From Galaxea fascicularis (lineage: Eukaryota > Cnidaria > Anthozoa > Scleractinia > Euphylliidae), in contig OX419339.1 of the NCBI GenBank assembly GCA_948470475.1, positions 8,913,002-8,977,001 on the forward strand: a stretch of 64,000 nucleotides of DNA, given 5' to 3'. The translations under genes and the position numbers were made by a program. How positions within the stretch are numbered: the first letter of the stretch is position 1; the number at the start of each line of letters is the position of its first letter. Under the pieces are notes generated by a model that was given only the letters and a program-made list of their open reading frames with translations, did not search any database and was not told the DNA's origin. Shown one piece after another: positions 12,820 through 25,434 of this stretch.

Positions 12820-13294
12820 AAGTACACGAATATAGGAACTGTTCGTAATAATAATAAAAAAAAGCTTTTGCAAGTTTATCAGCTAAAGATTTATAGGTCT
12901 TTGTGTCCATCTGCCGGTGAATGATTCTAGCGCAAGAGTTGGTTGTTATTTTGTTCGCAGCTTGTGGCCACGCCTTGTCCTGGTGGCCTTTTTTACCGCC
13001 ATAATGGGTAACATTGCAAATTTAAAATCAAAGCAAAGCGAAGAGCAGCTTCAAATATGATTTCAAGGTCGGTTGGGGAGAAGGTTTAGGGCGCAGCCTG
13101 AGACTGTCACGTACGTTTGGACTTCCAAATTTATCCGAATTTAACTTGAAACTTGAAAGTACGAACGACATCAGTTTTGACCCAAAGGAGCGCGAAAAAG
13201 CTCAGAGAGAAGCCAACAGTTCTGTTCATTGAGAAATATTTTTTTTATTACAATAAAACACGATACCAACAATTACAAACAACATTTATGCTCT
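12820..13294. other. Spacer between genes #2 and #3, with poly(A) signal for #3
   Basis: This spacer must hold the promoter of gene #2 and the 3' end of gene #3, both on the minus strand. AATAAA (minus strand, 13244-13249) lies 46 bp past the stop of #3 and is its likely poly(A) signal. No TATA box stands out. Confidence 0.6.
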
Positions 13295-13774
13295 CTAACG
13301 ATTTCTTCTTCGATATATGCTTGGAAGGTGCCTGTAATTCTTATATGGTGCTGGTATCCAATGATTGGCTATCCACTTTGATCCCCGTATGACGTCACAA
13401 CCACCATGCAGTGTGTATGGATCTCTTTCACCGAGCCAGTTATGGTCAGAGTCCAGCAGGTGATTGTACCACATGATTGCTGTACCTCGTTTTGGTGCTA
13501 GGACCAGGTTGGCGTCCTGACAGTAATTACTGAGATTATATGGATCGCCTTCCTTGCCTCGTTTTGAAATAAGCAGCTAAGGAAGTAAAGTGTGAGTTAA
13601 TCTGACTTAGGTCACGCTTTATCTATAAAAAAGATGGTGTCAGAGAAACTCTGACATAAGAAATATGTGTACCGTTACAAGTTTGATTTAGCACCAAAAG
13701 CGGTACGAGAGTGTGGCTATGGACTTTAGGATTCGCTCCGACGAAGGGCTAACGCCCTAAAGGTCAGCTTTTAG

Positions 13775-13810
<36 letters not shown>

Positions 13811-16800
13811 CGTTGATAAAACCAAATTCTATAGATTTCAGGGCCTAGTTGTAATTATCGGTCCAAAAAAGAGGGGTATGGCATAAAAAGCCGCTCCTGG
13901 GAACGTTAAGTCAAAATGCCGCTATCCCAGATTTTATACTGAAGTTAGCCTTTCGTCTGAAATAGAAAGGTTTCTGCTTATAGAGTCTAAAATACGTTAA
14001 ACGTTTGTTACCATTTTGGCTTGGGGAAAATATTATGGGCCAGGTAGTAAATAGAGGCAGAGTTCATAAGCACGAGACAAATTCTCCTTCCGACCACGTG
14101 TAAAGCTAAAGTTGAGCCCGCATAATATTACTGAATAAGTGTCATCGATCAGATAAAGGTAATATATTGACTTACCAATCAGTCAGACTGGGGCCTTAAT
14201 CCAAAGACAGTATTGCATAGTATACTATTTGATAGATGAGGGGACTTACTTTTAGAAACTTTGAAAGCAGTAACACCGCGATTAGTCATTCTTACCGACT
14301 CATTTAGAGTTGAATTGTCAGCAACAATAAAAGCCGTTTCACCTCCTTCGTCCACGTCATTTAGATAGTATAAAATGGTTACAAACCTAAATTCGTTAAA
14401 AAAAAATTAAGAAAGGGGAAAGAAGTAAAATAAAAAAGAAATGGAGGCAAAAAGAAAAAGAAGAGATAATACAAAAGAGTACAAGTACGATAAAACAGTC
14501 AACTCTCTCATAGCGACCACCTCCCGTAAGCGACCTCTTCTAAACAACCGTTTTGTTTCTCAGTCAAATACTCTTTCAAAACCTCTCTCGTAAGCGATCA
14601 CTACTCAAATTTCTTAAGCGACTGGTACCACTTTTTAGGCATTCTGTTTTCAGTAAGAGACCACCCAACGTGATCAAGTATGGTCTTAAGAAAATCATTA
14701 CTGAAATGTTACAAAAGTTCACGTTTTAATAGCGCTGATCCGGAGTACCCACAGATAACAATAATAGTTTACACTGAAAGAAATGACTATAATTAGATTT
14801 GTAGGTGAACAGAAATTGTTTACAGTGATCTGTTGCAAAATGTTATACAAAGTTTCAACAGTAGTGTGATAAGATTTTCCAGACGTTATTTGTTGTGAAA
14901 AATGCCAGTGCTTTCAGCCTTTTCCCAAAGTCTAATTTTAGCTGGAAAGGTAATTCAGTTTTGGGTTCATTTTGTTGATTAGTTCTCGCAAGCGACAACC
15001 TGTCGTAAGTGACCACTTTTGTCGTGCACCAAGGGTGGTCGCTTACCAGAGAGTTAACTGTAGTAACGAAAACATCAAGAGTCTGAAGTAGGCTTTCACT
15101 CTTAAGTTAAGGTCGCAGTAAATGTGAAAAAATACATAATAATTTCTAGGTTAGTGTCGGTTAGTGTGGCGGTGGTCAAGTGGTCATAATGTTGGACCGG
15201 GGTGTCTTCCCAGACAAGAGTTTTCCGATTTCATCCAACAGATTTAAAGCTCACTGCTTGTTGTCCCCTACTAACCTGCAGAGTCGGCACGGTTGAGTTT
15301 GGTCCCTCGTTTGATGACAACAGATCATGCTCGTGTTCCCAGAAGTAGATGAGTCATAATGGGCGTGGTAATGGCCATATTTGTCATATTTTACTACCTA
15401 AAGCAAAGAAAGTTGCGAATGTTATACACTTCTTGATTTTTGATTTTCTTGTCTTCTTAGTAATCTTACTGAACTGGTGGGTGGATAGTATTTAAAAGAC
15501 ATCTTAGACAAGTCAACTTCAACTTTCTTCTTCGTTACATGATTAAAAGGGGCGGTGCCGCGGATGGTAAATCTATAGATATCGTCCCGTTTACAGATGT
15601 CAAACGATAACTAATGGCCAAATTGTGCTTGAAACTGAACGGCTGTCATGGCTGTCTCTCTGTCTTTTTTTCCGAGAAAAATTTATCATTCCAGAAAACT
15701 GATTACATTGAACGTAGTAGATGAAATTAACTTTCCACTTACCATTATGTATGCTCTTTCAGTTTGTTCTTATCATTTATCAGATTTTAGTACTTACTTG
15801 AAGAGACTCAGCACCTTCCACAATTTCACGAGGAAGATGAGTTAACCTCCCTATTCTAATAAAAAAGCAAAGACATATTTACACATGACAGCTGAGCAAT
15901 GTAATTAACGAAATCACTGGTTCCTTAGTCAAAAGAAATGTAAAGGAAATCATAAAAAGAAGGCCAAGTTTTCCAAGTTTCTCCAAGTTTTTTTGGAAAA
16001 GAAATGATTCGATAAAGATAAACGATAGGGACTTTTTGCTGCAGCCGCTGTGTCTGTGGAGCATCCGAGCAGTATGCCCCACTGGGGAGTCAAATTTATT
16101 CTTTGTTCCGTAGCTTAATAAATAGTACTTCCTTATGAAGAGCAAGGTACTAGTTCACAGCCAACATCAATAACGTTTTGACAGAGCACCTGTCAATTAT
16201 CTTTTCCTGCACTGGATCCGGCACTGTGCTGTGAAGCCAAGCCGTGTGGCTGTACCGTGCCCTGTGTCTAGGGTGCTTTCTCTCCATTGTCTTCAGATAT
16301 TTAAAAATGCTGTTTGTATCCATGATTTGGTATGTGTCATTGTCAATGGATCCTGAAAATAAGAAGAAAGACAAGATTGAGGACAAGGAGGAGAAGAAGA
16401 AGGTAGGGAAAAATGATGCGTCAAATTAAAGATATTTTAATCTACTTTGTTTTGCGGTTGCTAAGTAGTTGCAAGTAGTTCAGCAACTGGGTGCAAATTA
16501 ATTCTAAATTGGACGAGATCTATACGAAAATATCATAACCGGTCCAGTTTCAACCCTAGACAATCTGCAATTTGCTGTCTTAGTTGCCTCATACTACCCT
16601 ATATAAAGTTTAACATCACTAAGTGTGCTTGTATATTTTTGTACTCGTTACTACCACAGCATACCTAGACAAACTTTACAACTTCGACGACAGTTTCTCA
16701 GCATCCAGTCAACGTAATCATCATCCAGGCACTTATGTGCTTTAGCGAGTGAAGAGCAGTTCGGTGCCAAGTCATCACATCCGCAGTTTCCACAAGACTT

Positions 16801-17645
16801 TCGGCAAGTTAATAACATCCAAGTGGGGAAGATTTGACAGGCTCCTTCTTTTGCTAGCTGTGAACAGGTACCCTTGCTGTCCTCACACAAGGGGCCTTGG
16901 AATAAAAGCGAATGGTCTTGAGTCAAAAATGCAAAGTGGTTGCCGTTCTTTTTTCCATTTAGAAACAGCGTCAAGTAAATCAAGCTTAGAAAGCCAAATG
17001 CGATTGTCCATCGCTTGCAGTTTGAACTACTTCACTATCCAATTCTTTACCATAACGTACGACAACAAATAGAGACTGAAATCGAAACTCGACCTCACCT
17101 GCGCCGAACTCTGTGATATTTAAGACTTGGAACCTATAGTTGTATAGAATCAGATGGAAATGCTGAAGTTATTTCAAGTTGCATCTTAATTTCTTAAGTA
17201 ATTTCCGACTTGATATTATAGATTGTTTGTTCAGTAACAAAGGGTTTCCTGGCTTCTCTCAGACTAAAAAAAATTTTGGGTCATGCCTATCTGTGAAAGA
17301 CCCATTAAAAGTCCCCGATTATGTGTTAGGCCAAAGGCATTCTCAATACGCCCCATCATTGTGGCTAGTCGCAGCATTTTGGGAATTTTTCAAGACTGCG
17401 CTCTGCAGAATCAGAAGATGGGCTCATAAGGAACGTTTTCTTGTTACTGGCTCAAGCCGACTTATTTCTAAGATGCTGGAAATATAGATCATTTCAACGT
17501 CAAACGGCGCTGCAAATTAAAGAAATAATGTTTGAGGATTCTTACATCTCAAGGACGTCGTCTTCATCTATGAAGAGGAAATAAAGCATTTCGGCAGCCT
17601 TTATAAACTGTGAATAGAAATAAATCGAATCTGTGAGCAAAGGAG

Positions 17646-17681
<36 letters not shown>

Positions 17682-20600
17682 GAAGTAGAACACAAAAATT
17701 TGGTATTATCAAATGAGTTACACTATCAACTCTGTTGATAATACCAAATTTTTGAATCTGTGAGCAGTTTTTCTGTGGAAGGAAATCATTATGAACTGCA
17801 CGTATGATTGAGGAAGGGTTTCAATTGAGAATCAAAAATTATTCTGTTTGGCTTGGTTACTTACGCCTTTCTTAACTCTGTGGTTTGTTAGTAAAACCTA
17901 TACCGTTCACTACACTAAAAAGACACAGAACCAAACTAAGTCGTAAGTTGCTTGCACGCATCCATGCTCTTGCATTTAGCGCCGGATACACGCGCTTGTT
18001 CACGAGTTCTAACTGGTTCATTGCTAATTTGATGAAATTTGCTGGGAATTGATACATAAGGTTTTCAGTCGGCTTTACGGTATTCTACTCAAAACCATTC
18101 TAATGACGAAGATCATAGATAAATCGAATACTGCGTTTTCCATTCATTATTGAATGGGAAATGAAAAGTGAAAAAGGCTGAAGACGGCTGCAGCAAGCAG
18201 CCTAGGGGCAAAACCGCGGGGATCCGCGAGGGAGTGTTTAACAATTACCGCCCGTTCGCGCCGGTATCTGGGGAACCGAGGTAGGACTGCACCCAGCCTA
18301 CATCTTGACGAATAAGTTGAACTGAGTTTGTTTTTAGCTCGGAAACTTGGTTAATTTATAAGGTAAATACCTGCAACTTTCAATAAAATCACTGAGTTGA
18401 GGTGAGCTAAAGGTCTATACATAGTTCAGTCCTAACTTCAATGCATTATGTATTTTAAGAAGTAGCTTAAAAAAGAAACACATTTACCTCGTATCCAGTA
18501 AGAATGCCATCTTTATCTAGATCCCAGTTATCAAAGTCAAAATTCTGTTCATCTGAAAAATATCATCAAAATTTGGTCCAGCTAAGCCGCCGACCGGTTG
18601 GCTCAGTTGGTAGAGTTCCGGACTCCCGTTCGGGACGTCGCGGGTGACCCCGGCCTGACCAATGCTCAGGGTCTTTAAATAACTGAGGAGAAAGTGTTGC
18701 CTTTATAATGAAATCTGCAAGTGGTTAGACTTCCTGGTCTTATCGGATAAGGACGACATCGTAGTTCTAGGTCTGAATTGTCCAAGAAAAATTACTATGA
18801 ACTATGAACTATAAACTATGAACCATTTGCTTTACTGTAATTGGATTCCGTTAATCCTGTATTTACTGTATAATTTGTAAATGACTTAACTTGATTTATT
18901 TTGCAATTGTAATTAATGTAATTTAACAGGGAAGAGCCACCCCGAGTGGATCTGTTAATAAATCGTTATCATTATTATTATTATTATTGATCAATGAGAG
19001 GAAGGACAAGAAGATGTGCACTGATTTATTCGTTGAAATAAAAGCTGAGTTTAAACACTATGAGTACCTTTGCATACTTCACAGCTCTGTCGGCAATTCT
19101 GCAGCATGTACCCAGGATTTTTTCCACATTCTCCTGTGTTAGCCCATTTGACACATCTAAAATCATCGTCAAAGCAGTTGCCTAAAATAGGACGCGAATA
19201 TCTGCTTCAGATCTCAAGTACCGGACTAATGCAGGGTGCTCCTTGGGATCAGCCATCAGAATGATACATGACCATATGTGTATATAGCTTATACAGGATA
19301 GAATCAAATTGAAATAAATTAAAACGAAAATCAGCTATAGTGATGAATGATTAATAATTTGTAACATACAGAGAGCACTTATACCTGTAAACTTGTCCAC
19401 GTGGGTACTGTCGTCTTCCGGCAACCCTACCTCACTCAAAGTCAGCCCAGTTTCTTTTGCTCTTTTGATGAGATGCTCGCATTCCTCTTTCGTCAAAAAG
19501 TCAGGAATTTCTTCAAATTCAAACACTCAAATTCAGAAACCGTCAACTGAGCTGATCATGATATGAAGTTTTCTGGAATAAAATACGGGGGGGGGGGGGC
19601 AGGGTAGGTTCTAACCAACATAAGCTATATAGGTATGTGCCGCACCAACGGATATAGTTTTGAGCCGTTTTGGTATGAAAACGGGTATAGATTTTGGCCA
19701 TTGTGGTCTTAAATCGGATATCGTTTTCAAGCGAACAACGAGAGGGTATAAACGTATTTGTCTTTTCAACTCGAAACGAGTAACAGAGAAAGAGAACCAA
19801 AATATATCTGATTCGCATCGGTACCCAACCCAATTCTTAGCTTAATTAAGCTACAACAAAGCCCGAGGAATATTTGGAACCGCAATGTCAGGTCTGAAAA
19901 CAGGTATGGATTTTAGAGGCCCGGTATGAAAACAGGTGTGGAAAATGAAATGTTTGGGTCTGAAATAGGGTCAGGAATTAGAGAACCGGGCGGCACACCC
20001 CTAGCAAGATTTCCGAAGAGTACCCACCTCTCCCCCCCGGGAGTAAAATCAGATATCATGAAGACCTGAAATGCAACTTACCGAAAACAGGAGGCTTGAG
20101 TGACCGAGTGATAATTTTGTAAGTTTTTCCTGGAGCTAATTTGGCATGTCTTATGTAGCCAACCTAACAGAAATGTTTAACAATATTGGTCAAAGGGAAC
20201 TCAATAAAATAGCTACGTTTGAGATAATTTTAGTTCGTTTTCTCATATCTAATTACGGTTGGGGTACAAGATTCTCTTTTCCCATACAAACTCGTCATTT
20301 GGGACTGAAAACCAAAAGAGCCCGGCCTTCACTCTGACGAACGGTCAATGCTAAAAAAAAGTCAGCTTTTTGAAGTCCTGCACGGTGGCCAATTTATATC
20401 ACCAACTCCTTTGATAAAACCAAATGGTAGTTTAGTTTGTTCGTTTTTGAATGTGACCACTACCCTCCGCCATCATCGTCTTCGTTATTGTCATTGCCAA
20501 CCTCGACGCTATCGTTATCGTCATTAACATCCCTGTCGTCTTCGTCCTGGTCACCATCGTCATCGTAATAACAAGGTCGCGTGACCTTTCAACAATTAAA

Positions 20601-21064
20601 TGGCGTTGCCACATGGATGTACTGATAACAAATCAATCACAATTGAATTGACTTCACAACTAGTTTAAGTGGCAGAAGCTCGTTCCCGAAAGATTTAAAT
20701 TGTAGAGAGCGAAGATAAAGAAATTAAGCGAGAAAGCGGGTAAAAAGCATCATCTACCTAAACTTGCAGTATTTGGTTTATTCCAGAGAAGAAAACAACA
20801 TCAACAACATCAAAGTCAAGAGGAACAAAACAAAACGTTTGAAAGTAGAAGTACCTCTTTTCCATCAAGCCGGACGAGCGAGTTTGAATAGACGAGCTGA
20901 GTCCTTAGTGAATCGCAGAAAGCCGCTTCAATTGTCCATTCAAAGACGCAAGAGTACTTGTCGTTTCTAATCTTCGGCGGGTACAGGGTTCCTAGAGACA
21001 AAACATCACGGCAATAAAAACTAGCAAACATTGTCGTCAAAAACAAATTATGAACGACGTCCAT
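13295..21064 (-). CDS. P4HTM: P4HTM-like prolyl 4-hydroxylase #3 with three ShK domains
   Basis: Thirteen minus-strand exons: 20855-21064, 20082-20163, 19385-19510, 19068-19181, 18488-18552, 17546-17607, 17099-17133, 16665-16895, 16190-16352, 15798-15855, 15276-15397, 14296-14386, 13295-13576. They sum to 1641 nt, 546 residues, with every phase matching. Order: hydrophobic N-terminus (about 1-26); P4HTM N-region ending RLDGKE; IPDFLTKEECEHLI (about 99-112); ShK-type domain 1 (about 140-177); EF-hand DLDKDGILTGYE (about 188-199); ShK-type domains 2 and 3 (about 231-308); dioxygenase core with [15 protein letters not shown] and LHGGCDVIRGSKW, keeping the iron and 2OG ligands. The two ShK exons are both phase 1-1 and have no counterpart in the other five genes. 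The product should be an ER or secreted prolyl hydroxylase. ShK-type domains are known C-terminally in plant prolyl 4-hydroxylases; here they interrupt the EF-hand region. Confidence 0.9.
13738..13827 (+). repeat. Penelope-like terminal repeat fragment (copy 1)
   Basis: It starts with CCGACGA, then a hairpin AGGGC-TAA-CGCCCT, then GTCAGCTTTTAGAATCTCTG and a conserved tail, GTTGATAAAACCAAAT. The same tail recurs at 17.7, 20.4, 29.0-29.4 and 61.6 kb. It lies in an intron of gene #3. Confidence 0.6.
14495..15061. mobile_element. MITE with ACAGT(C/T)AACTCTCT inverted termini
   Basis: The left end ACAGTCAACTCTCT...AGCGACCACC (14495-14521) is mirrored at the right by GGTGGTCGCTTACC...AACTGT (about 15034-15061). 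The 567-bp interior is non-coding and contains further degenerate GTAAGCGAC blocks. It lies in an intron of gene #3 between the GGETAF exon and the HxD exon. Confidence 0.75.
16665..16895 (-). other. Exon encoding ShK-type domains 2 and 3 of gene #3
   Basis: A phase 1-1 exon of 231 nt (77 codons) encodes two six-cysteine ShK-type modules in tandem. The first begins CEDSKGTC and ends CRKSCGNC, the second begins CDDLAPNC and ends CRRSCKVC; each has a central WM dipeptide before the last cysteines. It is inserted between the 35-nt linker exon and the 163-nt exon shared by all paralogues. Confidence 0.9.
17647..17755 (+). repeat. Penelope-like repeat fragment (copy 2) with hairpin
   Basis: It shares AGTTTCTAAAGAAACTGTGG and the following 50 bp with 61528-61580. 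It ends in a hairpin whose arms are TTTGGTATTATCAA and TTGATAATACCAAA (about 17699-17747). It lies in an intron of gene #3. Confidence 0.6.
18589..18988 (+). repeat. tRNA-derived SINE (family A, copy 2)
   Basis: The head is nearly identical to that at 2129 (GCCGACCGGTTGGCTCAGTTGG) with a damaged B box. The shared body (CTCAGGGTCTTTAAATAACT, GGATAAGGACGA) follows and a TTA-repeat tail ends at about 18988. It lies in an intron of gene #3. Confidence 0.75.
19068..19181 (-). other. Exon encoding ShK-type domain 1 of gene #3
   Basis: A symmetrical phase 1-1 exon of 114 nt (38 codons) encodes one ShK-type module: NCFDDDFRCVKWA at the start, GYMLQNCRQSCEVC at the end. It sits between the IPDFL exon and the EF-hand exon, which are adjacent exons in all other complete paralogues. 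Confidence 0.9.
19587..20040. mobile_element. Probable foldback/MITE-like repeat with G-rich/C-rich ends
   Basis: A run of G followed by CAGGGTAGGT on the left roughly mirrors ACCCACCTCTCCCCCCC on the right; GTATGTGCCGC near the left end mirrors GCGGCACACCCC near the right. The interior repeats GGTATGAAAACGGGTAT and GGTATGAAAACAGGTGT. It lies in an intron of gene #3; edges are approximate. Confidence 0.4.
20334..20426 (+). repeat. Penelope-like terminal repeat fragment (copy 3)
   Basis: It starts CTGACGA, continues GTCAGCTTTTTGAAGTCCTG and CACGGTGGCCAATTTA, and ends TTTGATAAAACCAAAT. It is a degenerate member of the family at 13.7 and 61.6 kb and lies in intron 1 of gene #3. Confidence 0.55.
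20458..20575 (-). repeat. GAC/GAT-rich simple repeat (Asp-rich if translated)
   Basis: This is an imperfect trinucleotide tract in intron 1 of gene #3. On the gene's sense strand one frame reads as Asp/Glu/Asn-rich (for example YYDDDGDQDEDDRD), ending at a TAG. The possible acceptor upstream is weak, so I do not call it an exon. Confidence 0.6.
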
Positions 21065-24000
21065 AACATTGACTTATAAATTGTAAATCAGCTGCCAGCT
21101 GAGCAGACTTGATATAAAGACCACTATAATTGAAATAGTGACGACGATTGAGGAAACAATAAACCAACCCGTTTGGTTTGTCTATTTCAGCAGGTTCCTT
21201 GCATTTTATTTTGAGTCAAATTTTATTGTTTAGACGTCCTATAAATGGAAATAATTTAACTGATTAAGGATTTTCAGTAAAATTTGACATTGAGTGTACA
21301 ACGGCAGATCATCCTTTTAAAGAAAGTCAGATTGGTGTTGTTACGCACTCGAGGCAGTGAAAAGTGGACAACGAAATCAAGCGAACGCAATCGGCTCCTT
21401 CGCGTTTATCAATAATTGATCGCTATGTGCCTTCAATATCAGTTTGGTTCAGTTTACTCGACAGCTGTTGTTGAAAATAAAACTATTTTGTCTCATATGC
21501 ACGTATTACAGTTTCTGTTATTTTAAATTTGAATAGAGACTCCAGAGAACCACCGAAGAAGATCGATCCAACAATGTCTCTATTGTTCCTCAAACAAAAT
21601 TCAAGTACGGTTTCAGGGGAGCCTTCAATCAGCCAATCAAACAACCTCACATCATGGAAGATGATAATTTTTGTTTTCAGTTACTTTATTCCGTGCTCTG
21701 AGTTAGTACTACGCGACGTAAACTGCATTTGTTGCTGCAAACACCTCTTTTACTGAATTATATTCAGTTTGCCGTTCGATGGAAAGATGGGTGAGAACAT
21801 ATTTATTTCCGCACGTGTTGATCTACTTTCTTAGGCGCGGAAAGACCGTAGAAAAAATGCAGCCTTTAATTAAAATCCTGCAAAGTGCACATAATACAAC
21901 AGCTTGTTTTAAGATCACGATAAACACATCAAGGCTGATTAAATATCCTCTAAACTACAACGTGACAGATGATCTTGGATTTATGCATACGATATTGAAG
22001 ACAGAGCTTATGAAAACCGCAAGTCGCGGTTTCAGCTATAACCTGGAAATACGTTCAAAAGATCGTTTATTTCCGCTGCTGCACAGGCTCCAGATTATTT
22101 CAAACAGCAAGTCAACCTACACTTTGTTCGCTTGTCACAGTTGCGTGATATAATGCAAATTTCCCGAAAATGCTCACAAGCAATTTGAATAACGAGATAA
22201 AACAACAACATTAAAACATTTTTCAGCCTCAGGTGTTAAGGGAACCATTTTTAATCACTGACTGAAAAACATGAAATTGCTTCAGCTTCGCCAATATTAC
22301 TTGTTTGGTATCAGTGCGACTGAAAAATACTAGAATGTTAAGCCCTGAATGGATTAAAATGCCTAACTTCGGCGGCAGTGGACACTAGATTCAGGTTCAG
22401 GTTCAAATCTGTGGTTTTCCATGTTAATATTTCTGGTGTCTTCTTGTCTTCTCAAAGAGACTGTTAACCTGGGTATGCGATAAAACGCACTGATTAACAT
22501 GATAACGGTTTAACGCAAATATAATTAACTTCCCTTTGCGGCCGCATTCAGTTTTTCCTATTGTGCTGAGATCCTGAGTTTTCAGCTGACGTCAACAAAC
22601 CTGTAATGCGTATGTTAAAGGCGGTCTGAAAAAAAAAATGCATATCCTTTCCAGCTTACATTATGCTGTTGATAGCACGTTCTGAGAACGTTTAAATTGA
22701 ATTTCACAGGCAGAATGAGCAGGTTCCTTGTATGATAAACTCCAGCTTCTCATCTCAGACGAGGAACGCGGGTTTTTTTCACAGCAAACCATTTATGGCA
22801 AAATTAAGGTGATAATGACTACCGTAACGTTTTCTTACACCGTTTTTCTTTAATTAATGGCCACTATATAAGTTATATTTTAAGTTCACTTGAGATATCA
22901 CTTTTAAATTGCGTCGATGCTCGTATTTACTGAACGTAAGCCACAAGGCAAAGAGACTACACCCTTTGCAGAATGACAGTGCCTTCGTCTTTTTTTCTTT
23001 GTGTAACATATTAGTCAGCAGCTCAATAGTTTCTACCGTATTTAATTTTGGCACCTTTCAGAATAGGTCAGTTTTTCAGTTTTTCAACTCCACGACGGAG
23101 ACTGTCCGACAAAACCTCTCCTTTTTTCCCAGCCGAAGGTTCGCGTTAAAATATTAATCAAAACTCTCCGCTCCTTTTCTTGCCTGAACCTGATCTCGAG
23201 TACATAAAAGCAATACTGCAATATCTATATAACCAGCCTAATCAGTTTTGACCGTTTCCGACTGTGGTTATAGCAAGAAGGAAAGTCGTCTATTTGTCTG
23301 TTGCTACAGTCGAACTTTGGTTAGCTTCTTGAAAGAAAGTTATTTAAGAGAAGTCATTTCTATTAGTTGTCAGAATAATTTGAGAAGAATAAACTTCACA
23401 TTTACCGTGGCTAACATTACCTCGATCACTTTCACTCCAGCCCACATTTTAAGCCCTGAAATCGATACTTCCAGAAATTAGATAGTTTATTTTAAAAAAC
23501 TGGACCTTTCTGGCGGTTAGGCCAAGTTAAGTTCCGAGTTGCACGGTTTTATTGGCGCCTTCCACATAAAAAAGTACTCAGTTTGCGATCTCATTTTAGT
23601 TTGTTACTCTTTTCTATCTAAAGAAATCTGTTGCTTACTTATACCCTTCCTGAACCGTTTTACGTACACACACAATAACTACATGTACTATATATCAAGC
23701 TTGAGCTTGGAGGGCCTATGGTTGTTTATGCAAATTATAGCCAATAGGTAATAAAACCTCACAGCTTTCCTCCCCTACAAAATGTATAGTGCATGGCCGG
23801 ACCAGTGTTACTTCTAACGGAGTGTCTTAATTATGGTGAGAGTGGCTCTTGAAAGGCAGAGGGCATATGTGGCAGCATCTTGTAAGGGTCGTTTGACTCT
23901 TGCGGGCGCTTGAAATCTCCTGACAGGAAGCCAAATAGATTTCACACAAAAAATTAAATGAAAACGGTATAATCCATGTACGTCTCTGATTAAAATATTA

Positions 24001-25434
24001 ATTTGACAGCAGACTACTGGCGCCAAAACTAAGAAAAGGAAACGTTCCCACCAAGAAATTAGCAGTTCTTGCAACATGAAATTAAATTGCTTTGCTTTTG
24101 GCAGTTTAGATAAGAATATGGTGATTTTATATTCTTTTCTCCCCACACGAGTAAAACTTGTCAAAAGTGCTTTTCTACGGATTGCTTTTATTAAGACTGA
24201 GACAAAGAAACTGACAGCACATTTCCACTTCGACAAATTATTAAAATTCGCTGTCACTTTTCGATGGCACCTAGAGCACTTTACACCAGTTGTTTGTTTA
24301 TTTTAGTTTTACTGATGGGCATCAGGTTGCAAAACGTTTAAGGACTTCATTCGAATAATTTGCATTGAGTCTACTAGCAACTCGCAGAACCACAAGCCAG
24401 TCCTATAAACGACACGTTGGTGATTTATGATCATAGCGGTTCAATCTCCTTAGGTTCTGAAGCTGCAGGTACGTTCGTATTGTCGCAAAATGACGAGTAG
24501 TGGACTATGATCTAACCTTGCGTTGTCATCCGATCCTCTTCAAGTTCTTGTCAGACGATGAAAGTCTCTCATTCTCTCTCACTTTCAGTTTACTCCTTTA
24601 GAGAGAAAGAAGGTGTCGTCTTCGCTGCTTTTCCTTTTTTAACTTGATACGCTGCCTAAGTTCACAACAATTTCCCGTAGAGGATTATTGCAAGTGATGC
24701 CGAGAATATTAATTATAAGGGCAAAACCTATAAGATGGAAAAAACATAATTTTAAATTCGTACTCGCTTTCAATCGACTTCTTCAAAACTGCTTTTTTTT
24801 AAGCCTTTAAACACGTAGATTAGGAAAAGCCAAAAAAAATGATCCGATGTACTAGCTATTTCTCAATAATTTTAAGGAGCTTTTCTTTTTTATAATGCAT
24901 GCAGTTGATGCTAAGTCTCCACTGGAAAAGTGGAGAAAATCCCAGTTTCTCCTCCTTTAACACAGGACTTAATACTTCTTATCTCTGTTACTAACTTCAA
25001 AAACACCCTTTCATGATGTATTTTACACTTGTTGCTATTGGTTATTTGTAAGTAATCATAACAATGCTGTGAAGTATCGAAGTCGATATGCATCCATCAA
25101 ACACATAGGCATTATTTTCTGTCTGAGACCTGATTTCCTTCTTCACTTTCACATTCATACCATTATGATTCGTTGGAATACTATATTTCTAGAAACGAGC
25201 GCCCCTCTCCCCTTTAAGGTTTCGAGTTTATCTAATTCCGCGCATGACACCAAGGGCTGGCCTTGTTGAGTAGGTGCCGCTGTTCAAACAATGCAGCCTG
25301 TTAAAACCAAGATTAAGGAGGCTTCATTAACTTTGTCATAAGTAGTTTTTAATTTTTATTTTACAACAGCTGGAGGCAGGGATCACTTCAGCGTTCAAGG
25401 GCAAAGTGCATGACCTGCAACCTACATTAAAAGC
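21065..25434. other. Intergenic region between gene #3 and the GPCR
   Basis: This 4.4-kb stretch must hold the promoter of gene #3 and the 5' region of the GPCR. Open frames exist (for example 124 codons at 21779-22153 on plus and 147 codons at 23814-24257 on minus), but they match no family I recognise and lack splice support. No transposon ends were found. Confidence 0.5.

Noticed and set aside
16749..17072. Plus-strand 107-codon frame opposite the ShK exon
   Set aside because: It is the antisense shadow of the ShK exon of gene #3, which has matching phases and cysteine spacing.
23814..24257. 147-codon minus-strand open frame
   Set aside because: Basic and hydrophobic without any motif, no TATA, splice or poly(A) support, and a competing frame on the plus strand.
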